A stretch of DNA of 64,000 nucleotides from Echinococcus granulosus (Eukaryota > Platyhelminthes > Cestoda > Cyclophyllidea > Taeniidae), in NCBI RefSeq assembly GCF_000524195.1, contig NW_020170384.1, forward strand, positions 2,345,145 to 2,409,144, written 5' to 3'. Of this stretch, positions 50,807 through 63,051 are shown piece by piece (the stretch's first letter is position 1; the number at the start of each line of letters is the position of its first letter). A program made the translations under genes and the position numbers. The notes below the pieces were generated by a model. It was not told where the DNA came from. It made no database searches and worked only from the letters and a program-made list of their open reading frames with translations.

Positions 50807-53800
50807 CTAGGTCTTGGGTGTAATCGTTACACCACGACGGATCTTGCCCCAGCCGATCAATCTAAAAGGAATATGACATAGATTGATTTCAAAGACTGCT
50901 TCAACAATTTTGCAGAGCATGAGGTTAAACATTTCAAACAAGGACCAATTAAAGGCCATTTCAATAGACTTTTTGATAACTACTAAAGAAGGCCTAGATA
51001 GACCTCCGAGTCTACTTTGCGAAAGCCATGAAACGTCAAAATCGAAGCAGATGGGGTTAGCACCGTAAAATGCGTGAGAATATTAAACACTTTCTCAATG
51101 TAAGGTTCAATAATGATTACCCATCAATGGTGTCAGTCTAATTTGGCAGATAATATGATGACAACAATACGGAGGCCAAGATCGTTGCATGGTGTATATC
51201 TTGATAAAAATAAAGGCACGAAGTGCTACTTCAAAAAAGTTAGTAGCCGCACCTCCAGTGTTTCTCAACACGACGACTGAGCGCCACCTTCTCATTGACT
51301 TCAGTGCAGACTGGAGTGTTGAGAGCAATCTTTGCCAAGTCTCCTTTCACTGCAACAACGTGGCCACCGCTGGAGAGGGAACCAATATTCACCATAAGCA
51401 TCTCTCGCTTCGCCAGTTTTTGAACCTACAAAAGAATGCGACTTGAAGTGATATACACGGATCACGTGTGCTTTTCCAGTCAACAAGTCCTAATGGTCAC
51501 TCCTAAACTCGTATGTCCCATAAAATCCTCAAGAATAGCTGGAGTGACGAATTCGTGCCAGCGTTGGCGAGCTCCAAACTGAAGACAACCCCATTTCGCT
51601 ACCTGGATATCAAGCCAAACAAATTACTGTAGACTCATAATAGAAGGACTGTAAAAACCACATCGACTTTCGGCAACTATTCTAATATTCATCTGTGAAC
51701 AATGGTCAGTAACTAGACAGGACCAGATTGAAACGCCCTCAAAATAACCACCTATAGCATTTGCAAATCGGTAAAATACGAAAACTCGATACACGCCCAC
51801 GTTACGGGTATTTGAGAATAGCTCGAATAGATAATACCATAAAAAGAATTCACACGGAATGCAGTCTTGTTCCTACCAAGAGCGATTTGAACATGGAAAA
51901 TGCTATCTGAACAATCTTGGGAAATGTAAGGCACAGGTCGCAAACAGATGTGGGGAATGAATCTCTTGAGATATGCAGGAGGCGAAAACTTCTCGTTCAT
52001 GCCTCGCGAGCGGCTTCAACACACTCGAGTACCCCATGATGTTCGAAGCAGAAGAGCGGTCGTGGAAAGAGCCAAGAATGACGTTCAAGAGGAGGAGGAA
52101 AGTGGGCTATTTACCATAATGCCACTTCCATTAACTGCGTACTTAAATACCTAAGCTCTTCCATTCGCCTGCGGTTGTCACCACACTGGTGGTATGAGGT
52201 TAGGCTGCTGACCTCTCAACCCTCCAGTACATTGCTGATAAACCTTCCAGATTAGAATGTCTTAAAAATCCTCATGGAAGCCAGAGAACCGGTCCAATAA
52301 AATACTGACTTTAAAGAAAGTATGAGTCTCACCTTGGCACCCTTTCGATCGCCCTCGGTCCGCACACCGAGGAGGCGCCGCAGGAGGTAGAAGGAGATCT
52401 CCAATTCTACGTAGATTTCGGGCAAAGTGCCGACAGCACCGAGGACATGACCGACCAAACGATCGGCGCGACAGAGCTGCGGATCAATTTTGGTGCCTAC
52501 ACCAATGAGGCCGCCAGGCACGGCGTAGGCCAGATCATTCTGCTCCGCTAGCAGTGAAAGAATGCACGAACGGATGGGGCGGCAGCTCACTTGACCCGAC
52601 TCGTCCTTCTGCGACACCAGGCCAGGTCGAATCTCGATTTCTTGGCCAACCTACATACCGCATGGGGAGGATGAGGGTAGTATCGCTTCAGGGTCAGGCG
52701 GAAACAAGAAACCCACACAAACGCTGTTTAAATGCATATTACCAATGATCACTTCATAAACTGTGGGTGTTCACTAAAAATCTTACTCGGTTTCAGAATA
52801 TTAGAAGCAAAATTGCTGATTGTTCCGTACCTCCGGAGTTTGCAACAAAATCTCCAACGGAGGTAATAAAATATGATGAATTATAAACTTATGTCTTAAC
52901 ACCAAGGGCGCTTAACAAATATGATGACGCCGAAAACTAGAGTAAGATCGCTATCACTGTAGGAAAAGCTGAAAGGATTAAACGATAATGCGAATTTTTA
53001 GTTTGAAACTATGTACATTAAAAGTGTTTGATGCAGTGGAGCGAGAGAGGATAAAGGATTATAAATTGTAACGGTAGCGAAAATAAAAGACGATTTCAGA
53101 ATTTTTGTGTACGTCATCATAAATGGTCGCTAGATTCGGTACTACTTATAGGTAGTAGAACCAGAACTGGTACTGGGAAAGGCTAATGAAATCCTCATCG
53201 GACAGACACACAGCGGATTAACTACGACAAGACCTACAATACATTTGAGTAATGAAACAAAAATGAACACACGACTTCGAAGCACGCAACGATGCTCGAA
53301 AAGATCAAACATTTGATAAAAGAAGTACTTTGATAGAACCAAACGAGAGAAAACAGACAAAATTAATTGACGTGTAATAATTATTAGAGGCCATCTTCAA
53401 AGCAAATAGTCGGATTTGAAAATGCGCATAGCTGACCAAATTTGTGAATAAATTACCCGTAAAAGTAGTTTAGAAATAAAAGGCAGGATAAAGTGCTCCA
53501 CATATCTACCAGCATTTCTCCGCACCCAACATTCAACGCTATCTAGGTGAGCTTTACTAAATCTCGTGATTTGAAGTCTTAAAAGATTTAAGGCTCCGAC
53601 GGCAAAATGCCATCAAAACGCTATCTAGTCCCCTAAACTCAAATGAATATTCTCAATGAAGAACATAAGATAGACAAGATTAAACAGAGGAGTCGAAGTC
53701 AGGAGAGCCTACGTGTTATCAGCCAAAATCAACTATTCATAACAGAAATGTCGAGTAGTAGTCTACGGTAATTCCCTAAATCGTAGCGTCATTTTAGTCA

Positions 53801-55731
53801 GCTGCATTTATCTGAATATTAGCAGAACAGTGCTATTCGTTGAATTGCCATACTTGATGAGTAGGGTGGACTAAAATTCCGAAATCTGAGAAAAATGAAC
53901 AGAAGGCGAGTTACGAACCTTAAGGACGCCACGAAGAACACTGCCGCCGGCGACGCCTCCACGCAGCTGGTCCACTTCGCAACCGGGTTTGTTCACATCG
54001 AATGATCGAATGACTGGCAGAAGACCAAATTAAACGTGGTTAGAAAATAATGGGTTCTTTGAATATCTGTTCCTGAGGTATTCAAACGAGGATGAATACT
54101 CGCCAGTTGATTATGAGAGCTTGAGAGACGTAAGTAACCACTTATATAACGGAAAACGACGTTATTTTGATACCATAATCAGTTCCCATCTTATCCTAAA
54201 TGGAGGACTCTCCCACTCATACAGAGGCACTACAGTTGCTATACTGCGCCTACAAATTCTGGAAATACGTTTCAAAACGAAACGGCGACACTACTATGAT
54301 AAGGTCAAATATACAAGTCTGAGTAGTTGGAAACAAATAGTACAAAATCGCTACTGTTAGGAGGTTGTAACAACAATATTATGAGTGCAAATGCTAAAGC
54401 ATGCTAAATTGGCGTTATAATTGATTAAATCCATACCAATCAGACGTGGATCCGACGTGAAGTCCCGTACGGGGATAGGAATGCTGTTTACAATATAGTC
54501 ACACACAACATCTATGTTGTACTTGAGCTGAGCCGAAATCGGGATTATTGGAGCACTCTCGGCAACTGTTCCCTTGACGAAGTTGACTATCTGCAGATAA
54601 AGGAAATAACAAGTCGCCAGTTTTCTCAGAAAGGCTATTTGAGTATCAAGTGACTTGTAGGTGAAACTTAGACCGAATAAAGTGTCAATGAAATATAGAA
54701 ATGAGGTCAGTGACAGGCCGCTGAAGATTTTCGAAGCAAAAATACGATGAACAAACTAGTAAGAATAACAACGACCGCGATGCTACTAGAGAAAAAATTA
54801 CCTAAAACAATAAAAAAGTCCTAGCCTTCTCTTCGCATTTTAATCAGCACTGTATATCAACTCTAAATATCAAACTTTGAGAAAAATTTAGTAGTATGGA
54901 CAGAGCTAAAATTAAGGACTTCCTAAAAATTCCCACCAAGCATTTCAAAGATCAACAGCGCAAATATGTAAGCGAAATCACGTACCTGGTCGTACTGGTC
55001 ACGGGCAGCAGCTTCCTTGACTAAGTCAATTTTATTCTGAAGAATGAGAATCGTGTCAAGATGCATGATTTCAACAGCAGCTAAGTGTTCACTGGTCTGA
55101 GGTTGCGGACAGGGTTCATTGCTTGCAATCAGAAGAATCGCGGCATCCATAACAGCTGCACCGTTCAACATAGTTGCCATAAGAATGTCGTGACCAGGAC
55201 AGTCGACAAACGATATATGCCTAGAAAGCAGGGAAATTCAAACAGGGCAGCCACCAACCAAAATATTGGATCTAAACCACTTCCAAACTGAGAACCTGGT
55301 AGCATAAAACGCAAGAGCTAGGCAAAAACGCACACCTCATTAAACGTAGTTTGCCAGTGCAATCCTCACGGGGGCAATCTATGATGTCAGGACTAGCACT
55401 TCCAAAAGAATGATAGCACCCTGGCGGTGGACAATCGGGACCATCACATTTGTAAATTTTCGCATTTGCATAGCCCAACTTTATAGTGATATTCCGAATA
55501 AGTTCATTTTTATGCCGAATCGTATGGACTGTGGAAATGGCCCTTACAACCGTTGTTTTGCCATGAGCTACATGACCGATCGTTCCAATATTTATAGTCG
55601 CCTGTCGGCTGATGACCTCTGGGGTGAGAGGGGTAAGCTTGGAAATATCCTAAGAAAATGCCCTATTTAGTGTACGCAAAAAATACTAATGTTGCGACGT
55701 CTTGAAGTGCCAAACCTGGTCCTTCATCCAT
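50807..55731 (-). CDS. EIF2S3: Translation initiation factor eIF2 subunit gamma (complete, 8 exons)
   Basis: eIF2 gamma is the GTP-binding core of eIF2, which carries initiator Met-tRNA to the 40S ribosome in the cytoplasm. Exons in coding order: 55731-55687, 55649-55336, 55220-54986, 54590-54437, 54013-53919, 52650-52333, 51425-51253 and 50861-50807. All have GT...AG borders and phases close to one 462-aa frame (human, as I recall, 472). G motifs: GHVAHGKTT (40-48), the switch 1 region NITIKLGY (68-75), DCPGHD (126-131), NKID (182-185) and SAQL (217-220). Domain II/III blocks include [31 protein letters not shown] and [11 protein letters not shown], ending [10 protein letters not shown]. The start codon gives [15 protein letters not shown], which aligns with the short animal N-terminus. 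Intron 1 is only 37 nt; the others are 115, 395, 423, 1268, 907 and 391 nt. A candidate acceptor (CGCTTTAG) lies 30 nt upstream of the ATG. The gene is head-to-head with ASX-like. Confidence 0.97.
55650..55686 (-). other. 37-nt intron 1 of EIF2S3
   Basis: Starts GTATTT and ends TTTTCTTAG. Removing it joins ...QDVATL to DISKLTPL, matching the conserved ...LDVTKLTPL of animal eIF2 gamma without a gap. Retaining it would put a stop codon in frame. Confidence 0.85.
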
Positions 55732-55803
55732 GAGCGCGTGGTCGTCGGTGTAAAAAGCAACCTAAAGCGATTTGGCACAATGTTGCACTGGTAAATGAAG
55801 AAG

Positions 55804-55824
55804 ATGAGTGGACGATCCACTCAT
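55804..55824. promoter_or_regulatory. Perfect 9-bp inverted repeat with 3-nt loop
   Basis: ATGAGTGGA, CGA, TCCACTCAT. The arms pair completely. It sits 73-93 bp upstream of the EIF2S3 ATG in the shared upstream region, where it could be a palindromic protein site or a leader hairpin. Confidence 0.6.
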
Positions 55825-56380
55825 TACAGAGCGTGAATCTATCGAGCGATTTACTTAGCAAGGTAGGGCATTGAAAAAACTGAAAAATCACCAGCTGAAG
55901 CAATTACGTTGTTTAAAAACGTTTATTACAGTACCATGTAAAAAATCAAGGTGACGTTCTAACCGTCTTAGAACGGAAAAATAGTCCAAGTTACTGCTGC
56001 ATGGTGTTGGCTGCAAAGTCAAAGTAATACGTTTAATCTTAAATATACATAGAACTTTGCAGTAAGTTTGTGGTTTCAACCCGCCACTGCTATATTATTT
56101 CGTGTGCAGTTAAAAAACAACAAGTTAAGAACAAGGCTCCTAAGACTTCAGTGCTTATTACAAATAGTTTATTTTTGCTAAAAATAGCTTTTTATGGCAT
56201 GAATTAAAAATCTATATTTATATCATCTGTATTTGTTTTAATGAGCAGGTGGTATTTTAGTGGAGGGCGGGTTGAAAAATTTCCCTCTTCATACTATCGC
56301 TACTCCTTTCGTGGTTTTGCTGCGACTGATGTCTGACTAAGGTATATTGTCCATATCCAGCCTTGAGCTTGATGTTTTTG

Positions 56381-56386
56381 TTCTAG
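56381..56386 (+). other. Candidate spliced-leader acceptor of ASX-like
   Basis: TTCTAG follows a T-rich tract and lies 19 nt before the ATG. An in-frame TGA sits two codons before that ATG, so the protein cannot extend upstream within this exon. In flatworms such AG sites near the start codon often accept a trans-spliced leader. An ordinary upstream non-coding exon is the alternative. Confidence 0.35.
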
Positions 56387-56405
56387 AAGTCCTCTTTATT
56401 GACGA

Positions 56406-59400
56406 ATGTACGCTACCTCTAAACTGATAATCCCTGCGAAAACAGCGCAGGATTCTCCATATGTACCAAAAATCCGCATTTTTCTACGACCATCATCATC
56501 TTTGGACAAAAGCAGTGACATGGGAAGTTCGCTGGCACCAGACAGTCTCATAGCAGATATCTCCCAGGAAAATCACAACGAAGATAACGCTGTCGAAGAC
56601 GGTGATAAAACAAAAGACATTAATTTCCCATCGACTGTATCTCAGAACCAAACCGACAAGGTGGTAAGTTGTTTTTTTATTCCGTCTACTTTTTTTTAGT
56701 CGAAACCTTTGCAGGACCAGGTTCGTGGTGGTCGAAAGCGTAAACTTGTTGGAAGTTTAGACAATATCGATTTTGAAAGAAGAGATTCTCTGCTCACCAA
56801 AGTAAATTTAAAAGTAGGTTTAGCTGATTGGCTTATTTTAAAAGAATGGAAGTAGTGAGTGAGGAAGACGTGCTATTTATGACTAGATAATTATTTTGTG
56901 CGTTAATTTAATGGTTTGAACAAAGCCTGTTATTTCAACCTGGTGTCCACATATGGTTCCCACCGTTTTTCCTCGTTTTAGAAAATTATAAACATGGATA
57001 CATTTGAGGCGTTGCCCATGGACTCCAGGCGACACTTGTTAAGTCTCCTTCCCATCTACGACCAGACACCCCCACCAGATGCAACAGCGTCGGCGACAGA
57101 CGCTGATTACTGGATCCACCCCACTGCTCTGAACAACGAATTTCTCTCCAAAGCCCTGCAGGATTACTCCATCCGTCAAATGAACGGAGAGTTCTCACCC
57201 CGGTTAAACTCTCGCACGGGTCTTCGAAAGTCCGTCGGAAATCGACAACGCTATTCAAGTCCTGCTGTTTCTCCCATTTCGATTCCCCACTCATCAACAC
57301 CCCTACTTCAGTCATCTGCTAATACCACCAAAGAAGAGCCCATTTCAACACCATTGGTCGTGAGTTCCGGTTTCATCTTTAGTATGTGTTATGCGGTTTG
57401 TGTTCTTTTCCGTTTTTGCTTCCTGCCATGGCTAATTTTCTCCCTTAATCTGTGAATTTGTTTCACAACATTTTTTTGAAATTCGAGTGGATTTTGGCAC
57501 GACAGTATCCTTCATCATAAATCTGGTTCGGATCCATTAATTCCTCCAGGATAATATCAGATTCCATTCACAGCTCATCAAATTTCCAGTCTAGCAGAGT
57601 CGCGTTGGTTCCTCTAATGGTCGGATCTTCCACTGGGATCACCTTGCTACGATTTTCGTTCTCATGTTAATGTATTTGTGCTTTGAAAATTGATATGGTA
57701 AATGAAAGTTGAAGACCCATTTCATGGCGGGTATTCTAAAACTACAGATAACTTCCACTTATCTTCTCTGTATTTTTAACTAGGTTGGGGCTTTGCTGTG
57801 GTTTGGTCATGTCACACCAAGCACTAAATTCAATTCAGGTTGATTCCGAATTTCAGCTCATGCTAAATGTTTAAGCTTGTCTAGGACTTTTATGTAAAAT
57901 GACTCTTGTAATTGTTAATTTTGCCATTCAAATGATGAAACTTTAAAATTGCCTTCGGTTGCAATACTTATGGGATGAGATTTTACTCTTCTGGGTTACA
58001 TAACATTCCCCTTCCTTTCAGGTGACTAGCAGTCCTCTGAAGACAAATGGTGTTGAATCACCGACCTCGCGGTTTCGGAATAAGTCCTCTGCCCTACAAA
58101 CCGTCCTTTCAAAAGAGCTCACGGAACCGAAAATTGAGAATGGTATAGATAAGGAAGGCCCTCAAGAGGCTATTAATGCAAAGCTAGAAAAAGAACAGCA
58201 CGTGATTCCACAGTCAGTCTTCTCCCACTTCGTCTCTCCCTCTTCCACTGCCATCGCAGCAACCTCTTCTTCCTCATCATCATCCTCTACTCTCTCGCCT
58301 TCACCATCGCCACACTGCCCCTCCTCTTCGAGTCCTTCCAGTGGCCTCTCACCGACTGCTTTGGGCAGCGTCACTAACGCCACCAACTCCATGCTTCCTC
58401 TGCAATCTCTGGCTTTGGACGAACTGGAGCGGCAGACTATGCGACCATCCCCTGTCCTCTCAGAGGTTTCTATTCAGCGTCGACCCAATATGCCCAAGCT
58501 TGAGTCTACTCTCTTGTTACAAAACGTACGTGTTAATCCCTTGCAGCACATCACCTCCTGGTTTTTAATATTCGTGGTTAAGCCTGCCGCCAGCGGACAC
58601 GTAGAATCATAATTTGATCAGTATTACGTAGTTTGCTACATTATGAGGATTCCTAATCTATTTTTCCTGACATCTTTCGTATTTACCAAGTCAGTAGTCT
58701 GTCTGGTTACTAGATATGAAACTGTGCAAATGCTCTTCTAATGAATCCTGTGGGAAAAAAGGGTAAAGGACAGTAATAAACTAATCAAGGCTGAACTGGT
58801 AAACATACGCGACCATATGCGACTTTTTTGCCAGCAACCTTCTTAAAACCCCGCTTTATGTGTATAATTACCTTAGCCATTAACCTAAAGTATTAATCAT
58901 AAAAGTGACATGGCATAAAAGACGGCGCTCATCATCCTTCATCGAGCCAGGTTAAAATTTGTTAATTTACGTCAGCCCCTTAAACATGCGCGTCTACGAA
59001 GTTACGCTTGTGATGTAATAATATCTGTGGTTTTAAAACTGCACTTAAATCCATATTTGAACCATTGGCCCTTCCTTCACGTTAACTTGACGCAATTTAA
59101 TTGAATGTGGAGGCTTTATGTTGGCATGGCGTATTGCCCTCTTTATTTTACCTTTGACACCTAATTACAAAATAAGAACTCGGTGGATGTTATGCAGAAG
59201 CCACTACTCGATTTTGGTCTTAGCTTTCAACCGATCCCATTGACAAATAAGTCAGGTATTCCTAGAAGGATATCTGATAATGTAGATGAGGTTCCGTTTC
59301 AATCCTTTTGTGTTTAGATCTAACTTTATTCCCTCTAAGGCATTAATCTGTATTGGTTCACTCGCCTACTGCTTGTCAATTTTTGCAACATCTTGGGTGA

Positions 59401-62400
59401 AAATGCACTCTCCAAGTTCACATTTCCATGACAGTATGCAGCTATGTGCGTATATAGGGTGTATTCCGGTCCACTTTCGGTTTTCAAAGTTATTTTAGGA
59501 TTTCTGGTGGTTTTCTTTGTAACTAGACAGAAATGTTTGGACATTTGTGTATTTGTACCGCTACCTATAATAGTAGCTTTTCTAGCAAAGTCACTTACTT
59601 CGACGTAATTCGAGTTTCTAATAAATACATCTGTATTTATTGATGTTGTATGCATTGGCTACCTCAAACGCATACAACACTGTTTGAAACTGTGTGAAAC
59701 GCCACGTGAAGTGCACTTTCTACATTGGATTGTTTGATTACGTAAATATAACACCGTTTCAAGCCCGATTTATGGGTGAAAGGGGCTGCTTTTTGCCCGT
59801 TTACAGTAATCAAATAACCATGGACACTATTTGAACCTTGCCTGGCCATTTCTACGCCTTAGCATACTTATGCATAATTGTGATTCTTGCAGCGTTAAGT
59901 GCACGCATTTCTGATGCACATTTACTTATCATGTACAAACTGACTGGTAAGTAGGTTTCACCAAATCCACTTAGCGTCAGACCGTGAATTCGCTTGCATT
60001 CCCTCCTTCTGAAGGACTCATTAGATTTCCTTCAGTACGAATGAACTTAAGTTTTCAATTCTTGTTCATGCGGTAATTTTTAATGCTGTGAAATTTTCGC
60101 AATGTTACAGTTTCCTTAGGATGCAAACCTCAGAAATCAGTGTGCAATGGTATTCAAGTGCATATTATGTTAACTATTCTCTGTGAATTGCCATAATAAA
60201 TAACTCTCTTTCATTATAGGGTGTTAAACCACCAATCGATCTTTCGTTGAGTTCTCCCAGGCGTTCTACGATTGGCGTATCCAGTCGTAGGCCCTCACAG
60301 ACTGGCGCCGACCTTCCCTCAAGCAGTAGGCCACCACTTGTGGTCGATAGCACCACACCCATCTCCGCACCCAACCCCACCACCATGCCTCCGCCACGAG
60401 AGACCAAGACCTTAGCCAGCGTGAGGGAGAAGTTGCGCGCTAAGCGCCTGATGATGAGTCAACAGCATCCTTGTCAATCTTTGCCCCTTAAAGTGCCCTG
60501 TCAGCAGCGGTCCGCCCCACCTCTTGCGCCCGCTTCTTTGTCTGAATCTGCTCCAGCGCCTCCTCCTGCCACTGGTAGTCTCACTCCTAATCCCGGAACC
60601 AGCTTTTCCGGTGACTTCTATAGTTGCCCAACTGCCAGACAGGAGCCTCTTCCACCAATTTCCGCGCCTGTGATACAACCCCCGGCGGTTTTAATTCAAC
60701 CGACAGGAAACAGTGTATCCGCTCCTGCCACACCGCAACACGGCAGTGCAGGTGGTGGTATAGCTGGACCTCTTCCCGCCATCCTCGCTAACTTTAAACA
60801 GGCTCGTGTTGTTGTAACTCCATCACGATCTGGCTCATCGGTGAGCAGCAACGAGGGTGGAACCGATGTGGCTGATCCAGATCACCAGTTGCCTGATGTG
60901 CATCCTCAGCCGCAGGCAATTCCACAGAAGCAGCAGCAACAGCAACAGGCGATCCATCAGAAGCAACCTGTACCTCAACAGCCACAACAGTTGGTTGCTG
61001 TTCCAGCGAGTGCTTGTAGTGTTGGCGGAGGGACTACGACCACAAGGGCGTTCTTTGTCGACGGTAACAACTTAACTGAGACACTAGCTCTCCTCCAGTC
61101 CATTAACCCACGCGCAACCGTTACACAACAGCAGTTCCTTCTGATTCCCAGCACTGACAAGTCACACGCAATTTTGTGTCGAACTCCCATCGCTATCCAA
61201 CCAAAACAGTCACCTCCGCAGCCACAGGTTATTCGAAGACATTCTGGTTCCGCCTGCGCTACAGCTGCCTGTCCACCCGTTTCGGCTCCCGCGACGCCCA
61301 CAGTCCTACCTCTCATCCTGCCCGCGAACCGGTCACAGGAGCATCAGCAACAACAAGTACCCGCGATTCCACCCGGTCTTTACCGTGAAATCCTCCCAAA
61401 TAATAATGCCACTGCCAGTGTGTGTAACATTCAGAGAGTACACCAGCCAACTCCTATCCAGCCTCAACAGCAGCCAACACAAGTGAGTTTTTTGTGGATT
61501 TACAGCACCAGTAGGCATGAGTTTCCTTTAAAGACAAAAGATCTCTGGGTTGGTAGGAGACTTAGATTCCCAATAGGTCAGCGTAAAGTTGGATAGCGGG
61601 AACTGAAGTAGTCCATCGGGTTGTAATGCTTTATGGTTTCCGTCTTGCTCCGCTTGTTGCTCGTATGTAGCGGTCGTCACATCGGTAGGCATAGGTGTTT
61701 TGAAATTGCCGAAACGGGGGTAGTCAATTTGTATCAACTAGAGCAGACTCCTGGTAGTTTTGGGTTTCGTTCAAATTTTTTTCGTTGCATCTATTAGGTG
61801 ACCTCATTTTGGGAATTTCACTTGAAAATATGACTAAAGGACGGTCGAGTGCACCTCGTATGTCATTTGTTCTTCGTAGGGACATTTACATGAAGAAAAC
61901 TCAAATGGTGGGAGTGTTTCTATCTCAGCTGTGTCTTTCCTTCCTACCTCCTGACTAATCTAACGCCTTCTGGTTGTCTATCTTGACAACTCCCAGTTTT
62001 TTACACCGGACAAAGATATCGGAGCTTTAGATTTCGATTTTAAAGGGGATATTCTGGGCATTTCTTCACAGATGAATCTAGGTCGTTCAGTTCTAGTCTT
62101 CGTCCTTCGTTGAGAATTGGATTAGCCAAGATGTGAGTAGCTGCTAAAGCTAATCGTATTTTCTTAGTTTTACTACTGTAAGTCGGGCAATCCAGTCAGG
62201 CAATTTGCAAATGTGTACAAGAGGAGTTGGAAGACTATGAACACGAATAGGACAGGCAGCGTTGTCATTTAAAGCTTATCTCTTATAGCTGAGGCCCGCA
62301 CAAACCTACTACAGTTTACTGGCGCCCAGTACAATTACTGCATCAGGAGTGAACACCAATCACAACAATGTCAGTAGCACTAACCACAACATCAGCACCA

Positions 62401-62450
62401 CCAACAGCAATAACAATCCGCCGACATCTTTCTTACCCCCACCCAGCTGA
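56406..62450 (+). CDS. Additional-sex-combs-like (ASX/ASXL) protein with DEUBAD domain, 6 exons
   Basis: ASX proteins are nuclear scaffolds whose DEUBAD (ASXH) domain activates the BAP1/Calypso deubiquitinase that removes ubiquitin from histone H2A. Exons: 56406-56663, 56700-56813, 56982-57359, 58022-58525, 60220-61482 and 62289-62450. Every intron is phase 0, and the total is 892 aa. Residues 106-124 (DNIDFERRDSLLTKVNLK) and 125-200 carry the ASXH pattern: TFEALP, RRHLLSLLP, the diagnostic ALNNEF (173-178) and GEFSP (193-197). The usual charged helix after GEF is not recognisable. Residues 479-494 (ETKTLASVREKLRAKR) resemble the short TLADIKAR-type motif of ASXL proteins. The rest is disordered: a Ser/Pro tract in exon 4, and Gln-rich tracts and a conserved-looking FFVDGNNLTETLALLQ block in exon 5. 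The last exon is Asn/Thr-rich and stops at 62448-62450. No N-terminal HARE-HTH and no C-terminal PHD finger were found. Extra small exons inside the 1.7-kb fourth intron cannot be excluded. Confidence 0.85.
56664..56699 (+). other. 36-nt intron 1 of ASX-like
   Basis: Consensus donor GTAAGT and a T-rich acceptor ending TTTTTTTTAG. The flanking frames join in phase 0. Such size matches the smallest intron class I recall for tapeworm genes. Confidence 0.85.
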
Positions 62451-62760
62451 GATGCATATCGCGCGTGCGTGTGTCTGTATGAGTTATATTTAACTTGTCA
62501 CCGCCAGCTCCCTCTCCACATATATACCGTCTCTCTCTTGTACATAAACATATATACACACACACATGGGCATGCATTCTTTATTTTTTTTCCACTTCTC
62601 CGTTTGTGTAATTTTTATCGCCTTTCCTCCTCCCATCCCACCACCACCACCACTCTCACCGCCGCCACTATTTTTCTCAGAGCTAGCTCCCGAATAATTT
62701 TAATACTACTGCTACAACTACTACTATTACAAATAATAAATATACCAATGCCCCCACTGC
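62451..62760 (+). other. Probable 3' untranslated region of ASX-like
   Basis: Follows the ASX-like stop. It is rich in short repeats: CACACA (62555-62566), CCA/CCG triplets (about 62637-62665), and ACTACTACT-like triplets near 62705-62730. An AATAAA at 62735-62740 probably ends the transcript. Confidence 0.5.
62735..62740 (+). terminator. AATAAA poly(A) signal of ASX-like
   Basis: Canonical hexamer 285 nt after the ASX-like stop codon, and the first one downstream in the transcript orientation that I noticed. Confidence 0.55.
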
Positions 62761-63051
62761 ATGTGGGTGTTTGCACAAGGATGTATGTATTATTTGAGGA
62801 GTTCTGTTTGTTGGCGCTGTTTTTCCCCGTGTAGCTCCCGCTACATGTGGGTGTGTCCACTATGCGCAGATGCATGCACAAATATGCCTCTCGTTGAATG
62901 AACGCGTTTACATGTCGGCTAATTAAGGCCTAGATAGCCCCATCCATTGCTCAACGCGGATCTGAAATGTGTGGGCTTAGCCATCATCCATGTGGTGAAG
63001 TAAGGTTGTAATGGGTTCTTACTACGATCCACGTACTGACTTTTTAGACGC

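Larger units (their letters stand above)
55732..56405. promoter_or_regulatory. Divergent promoter region between EIF2S3 and ASX-like
   Basis: 674 bp separate the two start codons, which face away from each other, so a shared bidirectional promoter is likely. I see no TATA box at a convincing position. Two features stand out: a perfect hairpin at 55804-55824, 73 bp from the EIF2S3 start, and a pyrimidine tract with AG (TGTTTTTGTTCTAG, ending 56386) just before the ASX-like start. Confidence 0.5.

Noticed and set aside
62001..62114. Possible extra ASX-like exon after CAACTCCCAG in intron 5
   Set aside because: The frame is open for 38 codons but has no good donor, and exons 5 and 6 already join in phase 0.
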